From the NCBI RefSeq assembly GCF_016862635.1, contig NZ_BONI01000056.1, forward strand, positions 1 through 64,000: a stretch of DNA of 64,000 nucleotides, read 5' to 3'. Below, piece after piece: positions 16,601 through 23,956 of this stretch. The stretch is from Catellatospora coxensis (lineage in GTDB: Bacteria; Actinomycetota; Actinomycetes; Mycobacteriales; Micromonosporaceae). The translations under genes and the position numbers were made by a program. Position 1 is the stretch's first letter. The number at the start of each line of letters is the position of its first letter. A model generated the notes under the pieces. The model was not told where the DNA came from, did no database searches, and saw only the letters and a program-made list of their open reading frames with translations.

Positions 16601-17322
16601 CCGCGTATCTCGTGCTCGGGGTCGCGGCGATCGTGCTGGGCCTGGCGTACGCGCCGTTCGCCCGGGAGCAGCGGGCCGCGGCGGAGGCGGCGGCCCACGC
16701 GGCGGCGCTGGTGGCGCTGACGCTGTGCCACGGGTACGCCCGGTCGATCGCCCTGGTGCTGGCGGTGTGGGGGGTCGCGGTCGGACTGACCGTGCTGGCC
16801 GCACCGCGCGGTCAGCGAGTCCTGCGGGCCGCCGCGGTCGCGGTGGTGGAGGCGGTCGCGTGGTGCGTGATCCTCGCCGCGCAGGGCGTCGGGCTGCTGG
16901 AGGCGTACACCCTGCCGGTGGCGCTGCTCGCGCTGGCCGTCGGCTGGTACGCGGCGCGTGCCCGGCCGGACCTGTCCAGCTGGCTGTTCGCCGGTCCGGC
17001 GCTGGCCGCGGCGCTGCTGCCCAGCCTGGCCGGTGCGCTGACCGAGGAGTCGGGCACGCCGCTGCGGCGGCTGCTGCTCGGGCTGGGCGCGCTCGCGATC
17101 ACCGTCTTCGGTTCGATGCGCCGCCTGCAGGCCCCGGTGGTGCTGGGCGGCGGCACGCTGCTGGTGCTGGCGCTGCACGAACTGCTGCTGGTGTCCCGGC
17201 TGCTGCCGACGTGGGTGCCGATCGCGGTCGGCGGGGCGGTGCTGCTGGCGCTGGCCATCACCTACGAGCGCAGCCGGCGCGACGTGGCCCGGCTGCGGGG
17301 GGCCGTCGGCCGGATGCGGTAA
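13621..17322 (+). CDS. SCO7613-type giant polytopic membrane protein with zinc ribbon
   Basis: A 1233-aa protein with an N-terminal zinc-ribbon-like motif (C9-x2-C12 and C22-x2-C25), a helical coiled segment (about 35-90, IAELAPQVEQARSAYESL), then a very long run of some 30 hydrophobic helices rich in Leu, Ala, Val and Gly. One Ala/Pro/Gly-rich loop (about 300-355) interrupts the helices. The layout matches the actinobacterial SCO7613 C-terminal-domain membrane proteins, whose function is unknown. Start ATG 13621 is just before the first Cys pair; ATG 13609 is in frame. It is 28 bp downstream of the previous gene and may be co-transcribed. Confidence 0.8.
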   Translation: MTEHASYPCPLCRAAATLDGPCPGCGRAPDPDAAAVLAYDARIAELAPQVEQARSAYESLSGQLSQLRRDREAYATKVRVAVARERSAHQPTLLTLPPTTGSLPPGTVPPVAGAVPGRGPESSPRTVQNLLFILGGLLLGIAAIVFTAVAWATFDVVGRALILGVLTVGVLAVPPLVRRRALTATAETFAALGLLLVVLDGYAVWYVNLGGVADHWDRGFYAGAVATFTALLGYGYARVVGTSATRFGALLAAQPALPLFFLESSADVAGWSAVFTAVALGDLLLHRALRPAAVAPSAAPTSGDADRSTAGSVAPDSGQARTAATPETGASPGEQPAAGASVPRQPGQESGPAAAPARTAGLPGRAGLRVLALLAYLGMLGIGGLLALVAWLLGADPDTAVTGSLALLAAAGVLAAGLGQARGGDAAGFALPTAGGVVTVALAAALARPALVQWHHYWLLVMASAAALVAVLVKVLGGTLAARWPGVRAGMIGGAALALGVPALCATGWALGEGWQSVLDATPWWAADPAPFDGSYGWQLPVSLALVAAAAWLLTGPPVPEPVRAWVAAWAVLLLPLTVPGHPALMPWSALACDLVAAAVALAVALLLRRHVVLWGVVAGLLAGHALLAGAGSPVLSAWALGGVVLLGLAAAAIGWRSALVPEDGTRTLGGTGTVSTASALHGVRVLGGVGGAVALALLPPAVHSVVAAAGVDDPWSRRALLATALLSPLWVYLAPARLRDYAVVGGLVGALWALPGGQPPGDSAAVYAALCTLALALVAMRSRWARAELPAQAVLALTLLMCAEALHLIFIAPWSWLDRVWAGDPVGTGLTAYPSERLPWAYAVALLLLAPAVAAWFRRGGVRLMAAAGGVVAGVAGLAALAAAQAPWPVISAVQLVLGAALLVLAGQRPYGALTLAGGLFGVLLTGAGLAGSLAEKWSTIAALALVTVALAVIAVGGRTRPVRTAGWLVGAAVKVLLAIAVGEAAELSFELTAYLVLGVAAIVLGLAYAPFAREQRAAAEAAAHAAALVALTLCHGYARSIALVLAVWGVAVGLTVLAAPRGQRVLRAAAVAVVEAVAWCVILAAQGVGLLEAYTLPVALLALAVGWYAARARPDLSSWLFAGPALAAALLPSLAGALTEESGTPLRRLLLGLGALAITVFGSMRRLQAPVVLGGGTLLVLALHELLLVSRLLPTWVPIAVGGAVLLALAITYERSRRDVARLRGAVGRMR

Positions 17323-17332
17323 CCACCTCCCC

Positions 17333-17373
17333 ATGTGGCGCTCTTACCGCAAGAATGGGGGAGAGCGCCACAT
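17333..17373. terminator. Hairpin between SCO7613-type gene and SHOCT gene
   Basis: The 12-bp perfect arms are ATGTGGCGCTCT (17333-17344) and AGAGCGCCACAT (17362-17373). It begins 11 bp after the upstream stop and ends just before the ribosome binding site (AGGGGGGAAG, 17375-17384) of the next gene. It is either a terminator or a translational control structure. Confidence 0.65.
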
Positions 17374-17384
17374 TAGGGGGGAAG

Positions 17385-18005
17385 ATGGACTTCTGGGACG
17401 TCTTCTGGCTGTTGCTGATCTTCATTCCGCTACTGCTGATCTGGGCCTTCGCGATCGTGGACATCTTCCGCCGCGACGACCTGTCCGGCTGGCTCAAGGC
17501 GCTGTGGATCGTGGTCGTCATCCTGCTGCCGTTCCTCGGCACGCTGATCTACCTGATCTTCCGGCAGCCCGGGGCCACCGCCCAGGAGCGCCGGGCGATG
17601 GACCAGGCCAGCCGCGAGTTCGTCGAGAAGTACTCGCCGAGCGACTCGGCGCAGCAGCTCAAACTGCTGTCCGACCTGCACGACCGGGGCAAGCTGACCG
17701 ACGCGGAGTTCGCCGAGGAGAAGTCCCGCGTGCTCGACGCCGCCCGCGCCCACGACGCCGCCCGCGCGAAAGACGCCGCGCCGGGCGTTCCCGCGGGCCA
17801 GGGAACGCCGAGCACCGGGTCGACCGCCTCGTGGACCCGCTCGCCGGACGATCAGAGCACCTCGTGGGGCAGTGGCGCGGCCCCTGGCGCGGGCGGCCCG
17901 GCCGCACCGGCCGCGGGCGCCGGCGACTCGGCCGGACCCGCCGAGCCACCCCCGGCCACGGGCGGGAGCGAGCCGCCGCGCCGGCCCCGGGGCTTCGGTG
18001 CATAG
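17385..18005 (+). CDS. PLDc_N / SHOCT membrane protein
   Basis: A 206-aa protein. Two membrane helices lie at about 7-25 and 40-60, with the WAFAIVDIFRRDDLSGWLKALWI and FLGTLIYLIFR pattern of the PLDc_N membrane module. A cytoplasmic linker and a SHOCT module (about 92-120, QLKLLSDLHDRGKLTDAEFAEEKSRVL) follow, then a disordered Pro/Ala/Gly-rich tail. This PLDc_N-SHOCT pairing is common in actinomycetes, with unknown role. ATG 17385 sits right after AGGGGGGAAG. It is the second SHOCT protein within 6 kb. Confidence 0.85.
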   Translation: MDFWDVFWLLLIFIPLLLIWAFAIVDIFRRDDLSGWLKALWIVVVILLPFLGTLIYLIFRQPGATAQERRAMDQASREFVEKYSPSDSAQQLKLLSDLHDRGKLTDAEFAEEKSRVLDAARAHDAARAKDAAPGVPAGQGTPSTGSTASWTRSPDDQSTSWGSGAAPGAGGPAAPAAGAGDSAGPAEPPPATGGSEPPRRPRGFGA

Positions 18006-18074
18006 ACGGCGGGCTGTGACGCTGGACGTTTGCGGGTTGCGGCAGGTCGCGCACCGAACCTAGGGTCTTGGACT

Positions 18075-19127
18075 ATGAGGTTCGAGGTCAGTCATGTACT
18101 GGATGCGATCGAGCGGCGGCTGGGCACCGACCCGGCTCTCGCCGCCGGGGTGCTCGACGTGGCTGAGTTGATCTATTGCGCCGACCTGGACGGCGGCCGC
18201 CCCGCCAACCTGGTCCGGCTCGGCATGGTGGTCGACGCGCTCGCGCGCCAGGTCGGCGAGGAGCACGTGTCGGCATACTGCGTCGTCGACAAGTCCCTGC
18301 TCTCCAACCAGGATCTGACCTCCAACGAGCGCATGGTCATGCGCCGCTGGGGCGACGACGGCATCGTCGAGGTCGTCGTCGGCGCGGCCGCCCGCGTCGT
18401 CGAGGTCTCCGAGCTCACCGGCCTGCCGATCGTCTCGCGCGTGCTGCCCGCGGTCTGGTCGCCGCTGCCCGGCGCCGGCGGCGTCGTGCTGCAGCCGCGC
18501 GGGCCCGTGCCGACCGGCCCGTCGCCGGTCGGCCGCCAGCTCACCGCGCGCTGGTGGCACTGCCCGGACCCGGACTGCGCCAACTTCGGCCCGGCCCGCC
18601 GCGGCAGCGGCCAGCCCGTGCCGCGGCTGCGCAACGGCCAGCCGATCTGCCCCCGGCACGACGCGCCGCTGGGCGACAACGGGCCGCGCCCGCCGCAGCA
18701 GGTGCTCGCGGTACGCGTGGACGGCGTGATCCGGACCCGCTTCGTGGTCACCGCCGCCGGCCCGGTCGTGGTCGGCCGCGCCCCCGACGGCGGTCAGGGC
18801 CAGGTCGGCGTCCAGCTCGGACCGTGGCTCAGCGAGGACGCGAGGGCCAAGGTCAGCCGCGCCCACGTCTCGGTCGCGCTGGGCCCGCAGGGCATCTCCG
18901 TCACCGACCTCAGCATGAACGGCACCCTGGTCCGCCTCGGCGGCGCCGCCGACGGCGAACTCCAGCTCAGCCGCGGCGCGACCCGCCAGCTCGGCGTCTC
19001 CGACATCGTCGAACTCTTCCCCGGCGTCGAGATCGGCCGCATCGGCGCCCTGGCCAGCAGCCGCCCCCTCGACTCCGCCTCCGTCATGTCCGACGCCCCC
19101 ACCATGACCTTCCGCCCCGGCTACTGA
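18075..19127 (+). CDS. FHA-domain protein with a zinc-knuckle-like motif
   Basis: A 350-aa cytoplasmic protein. The N-terminal about 150 residues are a mostly helical domain I do not recognise. A C163-x4-C168 pair and C192-x2-H195 could bind zinc. The C-terminal FHA domain (about 215-330) has VVVGRAP, KVSRAHVSVA and DLSMNGTLV, which are the GR, SxxH and NGT positions of phospho-Thr-binding FHA domains. It may read signals from a Ser/Thr kinase elsewhere in the genome; none is in this window. It stands alone, with convergent rocD downstream. Confidence 0.85.
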   Translation: MRFEVSHVLDAIERRLGTDPALAAGVLDVAELIYCADLDGGRPANLVRLGMVVDALARQVGEEHVSAYCVVDKSLLSNQDLTSNERMVMRRWGDDGIVEVVVGAAARVVEVSELTGLPIVSRVLPAVWSPLPGAGGVVLQPRGPVPTGPSPVGRQLTARWWHCPDPDCANFGPARRGSGQPVPRLRNGQPICPRHDAPLGDNGPRPPQQVLAVRVDGVIRTRFVVTAAGPVVVGRAPDGGQGQVGVQLGPWLSEDARAKVSRAHVSVALGPQGISVTDLSMNGTLVRLGGAADGELQLSRGATRQLGVSDIVELFPGVEIGRIGALASSRPLDSASVMSDAPTMTFRPGY

Positions 19128-19158
19128 CGCGCCGCGGCGGCGGCCCGCGCCTTTAACA

Positions 19159-19217
19159 GACGTTGGCCTATCCCATCGAATCCGATTCACGGAAATTCGA
19201 TGAGATAGGCCAATGTC
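19159..19217. repeat. GGCCTATC-TCATCGAAT palindrome, copy 1
   Basis: The 23-nt arms (19159-19181 and 19195-19217) pair with two mismatches; the right arm contains ATTCGATGAGATAGGCCAA. It lies between convergent FHA and rocD genes. A perfect copy is at 23814-23872. Confidence 0.8.
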
Positions 19218-19233
19218 TATGGAAAGCGCGAGG

Positions 19234-20454
19234 TCAGGCGGCGCCGATGACCTCGGCGAGCTGGCGTACCGCCCAGGTGATCTCGTCTTCCTCGATGACC
19301 AGGGGCGGGGCCAGGCGGATCGTGGTGCCGTGGGTGTCCTTGGCGAGCATGCCGCGGGTCATCAGCTTCTCGGACGCCTGGCGTCCGGTCATCACGCCCG
19401 GGTCGATGTCGACCCCGGCCCACAGGCCCCGGCCGCGCACCGCGGTGACGCCCCGGCCGATCAGCGCCCGGAGCTGCTCGTGCAGCATCGCGCCGAGCTG
19501 CGCCGAGCGCTGCTGGTACTCGCCGGTCTCCAGCAGCTTGATGACCTCGATGCCGACCGCGCAGGACAGCGGGTTGCCGCCGAACGTCGAGCCGTGCTGG
19601 CCGGGCTTGAGCACGCCGAGCACCTCGCGGCTGGCGGCGACGGCGGAGACGGGCACGATGCCGCCGCCCAGCGCCTTGCCCATGATGTGCATGTCCGGCT
19701 TGACGTCCTCGTGGTCCACCGCGAACGTACGCCCGGTGCGGGCCAGGCCGCTCTGGATCTCGTCGGCCAGGAACAGCACGTTGCGGCTGCTGCACAGGGC
19801 GCGGACGCCGGACAGGTAGCCGTCCGGCGGGACCAGCACGCCGGCCTCGCCCTGGATCGGCTCCAGCAGCACCGCGACCGTGTAGTCGTCGATCGCCTCG
19901 GCCAGCGCCTCCAGGTCGCCGTACGCGACGATCTCGAAGCCCGGGGTGTACGGCCCGAAGTCGGCCCGCGCGTCCTCGTCGGTGGAGAAGCTGATGATCG
20001 TGGTGGTGCGGCCGTGGAAGTTGTCCGCCGCCACGATGATCTTCGCCTGGCCGTCGGGAACGCCCTTGACCTGGTAGCCCCACTTGCGGGCCACCTTGAT
20101 CGCGGTCTCCACCGCCTCCGCGCCGGTGTTCATCGGCAGCACCAGGTCCTGGCCGGTCAGCGCGGCCAGCCGCTGGCAGAACTCGGCGAACTGGTCGTGG
20201 ATGAACGCGCGGCTGGTCAGCGTGAGCCGGTCCAGCTGGGCGTGCGCGGCGGCGATCAGCGCCGGGTGCCGGTGGCCGAAGTTCAGCGCCGAGTATCCGG
20301 ACAGGAAGTCCAGGTAGCGCCGCCCGTCCACGTCGGTGACCCAGCAGCCGTCGGCTTCGGTGATCACGACGGGCAGCGGATGGTAGTTGTGCGCCGTGTA
20401 CCGCTCCGCCGCGTCCACCGCGGACGGGGTACGGCTGTCGACGATCGAGTTCAT
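19234..20454 (-). CDS. rocD: Ornithine aminotransferase
   Basis: A 406-aa PLP enzyme of the class-III aminotransferases, converting ornithine and 2-oxoglutarate to glutamate semialdehyde and glutamate. Signatures are NTGAEAVETAIKVARKWGY, FHGRTTTIISFS, LEPIQGEAGV, FLADEIQSGLARTG, and the PLP lysine K260 in IMGKALGGG. The length is standard. ATG 20454 overlaps the stop of the upstream dimethylargininase-like gene (ATGA) and has GGAG about 9 bases upstream; GTG 20478 is a less likely start. The pairing points to arginine or methylarginine breakdown through ornithine. Confidence 0.93.
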   Translation of the reverse strand: MNSIVDSRTPSAVDAAERYTAHNYHPLPVVITEADGCWVTDVDGRRYLDFLSGYSALNFGHRHPALIAAAHAQLDRLTLTSRAFIHDQFAEFCQRLAALTGQDLVLPMNTGAEAVETAIKVARKWGYQVKGVPDGQAKIIVAADNFHGRTTTIISFSTDEDARADFGPYTPGFEIVAYGDLEALAEAIDDYTVAVLLEPIQGEAGVLVPPDGYLSGVRALCSSRNVLFLADEIQSGLARTGRTFAVDHEDVKPDMHIMGKALGGGIVPVSAVAASREVLGVLKPGQHGSTFGGNPLSCAVGIEVIKLLETGEYQQRSAQLGAMLHEQLRALIGRGVTAVRGRGLWAGVDIDPGVMTGRQASEKLMTRGMLAKDTHGTTIRLAPPLVIEEDEITWAVRQLAEVIGAA

Positions 20455-21260
20455 GACCGCAGCTCCAGGGTGCAGCACTTGGGGCCACCACCGGCCAGTC
20501 GCAGCTCGGAGACGTCGACTCCGATCGGCTCGTAGCCGGCCTTGCGCAACTCCTCCGCGAGGTGGGTGGCCTGGACCGGCAGCACGACGTTCTCGCCGTC
20601 GCTGACCGCGTTGAGTCCCAGCACCTCCGCATCCTCGATGTTAGCGATCACGGCGTTCGGGTACAGCTGACGCAGCACATTCTGGCTGCCGGGCGAGAAC
20701 GCCTCGGGCAGGTACGCGATGTTGGCGGGCTTGCCGTCGGCGCCGGTCGACAGCACGGCGAGCGCGGTGTCGAGGTGGTAGAAGCGCGGGTCCACCAGCT
20801 GCAGGGTGATCACGGGGCGGCCGAAGATCTCCTGGACCTCGGCGTGCGAGGCGTGCGCGGTGCGGAAACCGGTGCCCGCCAGCACGTACTCGCCGGCCAG
20901 CAGGATGTCGCCCTCGCCCTCGTTGACGTGCTTGGCGTCGTGCACCTCGTAGCCGGCGCGCTCGGCCCAGTCACGGTAGGCCGGGCCCTCGTCGGCGCGC
21001 TCGGCGTGCCGGAACTGCGCCGTGAACATCGCGCCGTCGATCACCGTGCCGCCGTTGGCGGCGAAGACCATGTCGGGCAGCCCGGGGATGGGGTCGATGA
21101 GCTCGATCTGATGTCCCAGGTTCTCGTACGTGGCCTTGAGGCTCTCCCACTGGCTGATCGCCAGGGTGGTGTCGTACGGCGCGGCCGGGTCCATCCAGGG
21201 GTTGATCTTGTAGGTGACGGCGAAGTGGGTGGGCCGGCACATCAGAAAGCGCTTCTGCAT
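20451..21260 (-). CDS. ddaH: Dimethylargininase / arginine-handling amidinotransferase-fold hydrolase
   Basis: A 269-aa guanidine-modifying enzyme (GME) superfamily protein. Seen are RPTHFAVTYKINPWMD, DMVFAANGG (substrate Asp), EGEGD (117-119 region), the general-base-type H162 in DPRFYHLDTAL, and the Cys pair C262-C263 in GGGPKCC, one of which should be the nucleophile. The family includes dimethylargininase (giving citrulline and dimethylamine) and arginine-hydrolysing members. Coupling to rocD makes an ornithine-producing activity worth testing, so the substrate call is tentative. The start is ATG 21260, with an AT-richer upstream region. Confidence 0.85.
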   Translation of the reverse strand: MQKRFLMCRPTHFAVTYKINPWMDPAAPYDTTLAISQWESLKATYENLGHQIELIDPIPGLPDMVFAANGGTVIDGAMFTAQFRHAERADEGPAYRDWAERAGYEVHDAKHVNEGEGDILLAGEYVLAGTGFRTAHASHAEVQEIFGRPVITLQLVDPRFYHLDTALAVLSTGADGKPANIAYLPEAFSPGSQNVLRQLYPNAVIANIEDAEVLGLNAVSDGENVVLPVQATHLAEELRKAGYEPIGVDVSELRLAGGGPKCCTLELRS

Positions 21261-21458
21261 GGCACTAACGCTAGAGGGGGAGATCGCAGCATAACCATCA
21301 TTCGGCCATGCTTATGACCTTGGTTTCTTGCGTAGTTGCCCCTGTCGACCAACGATCCGTTGCGTGCCGCGGGGGAGGCGCTTTCCGGCCGCTTTCCCGA
21401 ACCCCCAGCTGTGGTCCGGGCCGCATCGCCCCCCGTGGGCGACGCGACCCGGACCCGG
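21261..21458 (-). promoter_or_regulatory. Upstream region of ddaH-rocD
   Basis: This 198-bp gap holds the promoter for the minus-strand ddaH-rocD unit. An inverted pair AGCAT...ATGCT occurs at about 21287-21312 and lies 27 or more bases upstream of the start; this could be an operator for an Lrp/AsnC-type regulator, which often controls such genes. No regulator gene is nearby. The site is a guess from symmetry alone. Confidence 0.3.
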
Positions 21459-22235
21459 CTAAGCGGGATCGCAGTAGTAGTGCCACGGGTACCAGTGCAG
21501 CGGCGTGAACGCCGCGTACGGGCTGCCACCCTTGAACGCCTCCTGGCCGCTCGACCAGGGGATGGTGCTCTTGATGGCGCCGCGGCCCTGGACGATGAAG
21601 GCCGCGTAGCAGTTCTCGACGTCCTCGCGGCCGTTCCAGCCGGGCAGCCCGATCGAGCGCCGGACATGGGCGTGGTCGACGTAGCTACGGCCGGACGAGG
21701 TCAGCACCAGGGTGTTCGCGTCCTGCACCCGGTAGACGGCCCAGAAGAAGTACAGCTTCTCCCCGGCGCACAGGTTCGGCAGCGCGTCCACTTCGACCTG
21801 GGCGGGCGGTCCGTCGTTCACCACCGAGATGAAGCCACCGGGTCGGCAGTTCTTGCTGCTCCCGCTGCCGGAGGACGTGCGGCTCGTGGTCGGGCGGGCT
21901 GCCGACGGGGTGACCTGCGCCGGCGAGGGCGAGACGCCGCTCGGCGAGGCCGAGGGGGTGGCCGACGGGGACGCGGTGCCGCTCGGCGACGGGATCGGCG
22001 TGGTCGTGGGGTTCACCACCGGCACCGGTGCTGGGCGCTGCTGCGCCAGCACGGTCGCGGGCACCGCGGTCAGCAGGGCGAGTGCGGCGCACAGCACCAG
22101 CACCCGGTTGCGGCGGCGGACGCGGGCGCGCTGCAGCGCCCCGGCCGGACCCGGTGGCGTGATCTGCGGCAGGGCGGCCGTCCTGAAGTCGCCGACCGCT
22201 CGGGCGAAGAGCTCTTCGTGCTGCGACTCAGACAT
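21459..22235 (-). CDS. Membrane-anchored protein partnered with SigE-family sigma factor (possible anti-sigma)
   Basis: A 258-aa protein. A cytoplasmic N-terminus of about 45 residues precedes one membrane helix (about 46-65), a Ser/Pro/Thr-rich stalk (about 75-130) and an extracellular domain of about 125 residues with four Cys (CRPGG, LCAG, ENCYAAF, YYC), an FFWAVYRV core and GLPGWNGREDVENC. I do not recognise the outer domain and see no zinc-type anti-sigma HxxxCxxC. The start ATG 22235 has GAGGAGGG and overlaps the sigma factor gene by 8 bp, the usual place for an anti-sigma factor or signal reader. Confidence 0.7.
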   Translation of the reverse strand: MSESQHEELFARAVGDFRTAALPQITPPGPAGALQRARVRRRNRVLVLCAALALLTAVPATVLAQQRPAPVPVVNPTTTPIPSPSGTASPSATPSASPSGVSPSPAQVTPSAARPTTSRTSSGSGSSKNCRPGGFISVVNDGPPAQVEVDALPNLCAGEKLYFFWAVYRVQDANTLVLTSSGRSYVDHAHVRRSIGLPGWNGREDVENCYAAFIVQGRGAIKSTIPWSSGQEAFKGGSPYAAFTPLHWYPWHYYCDPA

Positions 22236-22785
22236 CGCGACCCTCCTCTGCCGCACCGGTGAGGTGCGCCGCCATGGCGGCCCGCGCGCGGTGCAGCCAC
22301 GACTTGACGGTTCCTTCGGGGGTGCGCTCCTGATCCGCGATCTGCGCTATGGACAGGTCGGCGAGGTAGTGCAGCACGAACGCGCGCCGCTGCCGCTCGG
22401 GCAGCTTCGACAGGGCGCGGATGAGGGCGACGCGATCCGGCTCGGGTCCGGCCACGGGCTCCTCCTGCTGCTGGCGCAGGAACAACGCCAGCCGGCGCTG
22501 GCGTCGCTGGCGCGTCTTGGCCAGGTTCCACGCGACGTGCCGCACCCAGGCGCCGGGATCGGCGTATCCGGTGAGGCGGCCCCACCGGGGCAGGGCGCGG
22601 GCGAACGCCTCCTGGGTGACGTCCTGCGCCTCGGCCAGGCTGCCCAGATACGCCGCGAGCTGGATCGTGATCTTGTGAAAGTTGGCGGCGTAACACTCCT
22701 CGAAGTCCGCGAGCACGGTGCTCTCGCGTCCCGTTCCCGCCTGTTCCGGCGGTGAGTCAGCCTGTCTGATCGACAACGCCGTCAT
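22228..22785 (-). CDS. SigE-family ECF RNA polymerase sigma factor
   Basis: A 185-aa ECF sigma factor. Region 2 has FEECYAANFHKITIQLAAYLG and AQDVTQEAFARALPRW; region 4 has ALSKLPERQRRAFVLHYLADLSIAQIADQERTPEGTVKSWLHRARAAM. It belongs to the actinobacterial SigE/SigM-like group that is co-encoded with a membrane protein. The downstream membrane gene overlaps by 8 bp. It is divergent from a reductase gene at 23034. Target promoters are unknown. Confidence 0.92.
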   Translation of the reverse strand: MTALSIRQADSPPEQAGTGRESTVLADFEECYAANFHKITIQLAAYLGSLAEAQDVTQEAFARALPRWGRLTGYADPGAWVRHVAWNLAKTRQRRQRRLALFLRQQQEEPVAGPEPDRVALIRALSKLPERQRRAFVLHYLADLSIAQIADQERTPEGTVKSWLHRARAAMAAHLTGAAEEGRDV

Positions 22786-23033
22786 CTGCCAATCCGTTCG
22801 TCCCCGTGAGCCGACTTCCGGCTCGTCGCGATATCACCACGCAGGTGTCCGCAAGGTTGCAGGCCGATCGGAGGTTTTTTCAGGTCCGGTCACTGTAGTC
22901 AGCCCGGCTTTCCCCTCGAAGGCGGTGCCGTGCGCGGGCCGGGCGGGGGCGGTGCGCCGCCGCCGGCGAAGATGCGCGCCGACCCGCGTGGGGCGGTTCC
23001 GTGAGGCGCTGAACTGTCGTTAAAGTGCGGCGC

Positions 23034-23792
23034 ATGACTGACAGCCAGAGAGTAGCGATCGTCACCGGCGCGGCCCGGGGCATCGGCGCGGCCACCGCCC
23101 GGCGGCTGGCCGCCGACGGGTTCGCCGTCGCCGCCGTGGACCTGACCGAGGAGAACTGCGCGGACACCGTCGCGGCGATCACCGCGGGCGGCGGCCGGGC
23201 CATCGCGGTCGGCGCGGACGTGTCCGACTCCGCCGCCGTGGACGCCGCCGTCGCGCACGTCGCGGCCACCCTCGGCGCGCCGTCCGCGCTGGTCAACAAC
23301 GCCGGGGTGCTGCGCGACAACCTGCTGTTCAAGATGAGCGACAGCGACTGGGACACCGTCATGTCGGTGCACCTGCGCGGGGCCTTCCTGTGCAGCCGGG
23401 CCGTGCAGAAGCACATGGTCGACCAGAAGTACGGCCGCATCGTGTCGCTGTCGAGCACCTCGGCGCTCGGCAACCGGGGTCAGGCCAACTACGCCGCGGC
23501 CAAGGCCGGTCTGCAGGGCTTCACCAAGACCCTGGCCATCGAGCTGGGTCCGTTCGGCATCACCGCGAACGCGGTCGCGCCGGGCTTCATCGTCACCGAG
23601 ATGACCGCCGCCACCGCGGCGCGCGTCGGCGTCGACTTCGAGGCGTTCCAGGCCGCGCGGGCGGCGGAGACGCCGGTACGCCGGGTCGGCACGCCCGCCG
23701 ACGTGGCCCACGCCATCTCGTACCTGGTGAGCGAGGGTGCGGGCTTCGTCACCGGCCAGGTCATCTACGTCGCGGGCGGTCCGCGCGGCTGA
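23034..23792 (+). CDS. 3-oxoacyl-ACP reductase-like short-chain dehydrogenase (FabG family)
   Basis: A 252-aa SDR enzyme. The NAD(P)-binding motif is TGAARGIG (11-18), NNAG at 88-91, and the catalytic set S140, Y153, K157 has the same spacing as in FabG. The C-terminal VSEGAGFVTGQVIYVAGG is typical of FabG-like proteins. NADPH-dependent 3-oxoacyl reduction is the family default, but stand-alone copies often act on other keto compounds. ATG 23034 is chosen over GTG 23025; neither has a strong ribosome binding site, so leaderless or weak initiation is possible. Confidence 0.85.
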   Translation: MTDSQRVAIVTGAARGIGAATARRLAADGFAVAAVDLTEENCADTVAAITAGGGRAIAVGADVSDSAAVDAAVAHVAATLGAPSALVNNAGVLRDNLLFKMSDSDWDTVMSVHLRGAFLCSRAVQKHMVDQKYGRIVSLSSTSALGNRGQANYAAAKAGLQGFTKTLAIELGPFGITANAVAPGFIVTEMTAATAARVGVDFEAFQAARAAETPVRRVGTPADVAHAISYLVSEGAGFVTGQVIYVAGGPRG

Positions 23793-23813
23793 CCCGGCCC
23801 CGTCCTTGACGTA

Positions 23814-23872
23814 GACGATGGCCTATCTCATCGAATATCAGCAGATCGAATTCGATGAGATAGGCCATCGTC
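23814..23872. repeat. GGCCTATC-TCATCGAAT palindrome, copy 2 (perfect)
   Basis: Arms 23814-23836 (ending ATGGCCTATCTCATCGAAT) and 23850-23872 are perfectly complementary over 23 nt. It lies 21 bp past the reductase stop. Shared arms with 19159-19217 show both derive from one element. Confidence 0.85.
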
Positions 23873-23956
23873 CATAAAAAGCTACTCGCGGGTATTGTGA
23901 TCTAGCTCACGGCGTGGTTACCTCTCGGTAACTTTTTCGAAGCAAGGCCGACACCC

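Noticed and set aside
14611-17334. 907-aa frame antisense to the SCO7613-type gene
   Set aside because: Gln/Arg/Pro-rich composition typical of antisense frames in high-GC genes; no domain or ribosome site.
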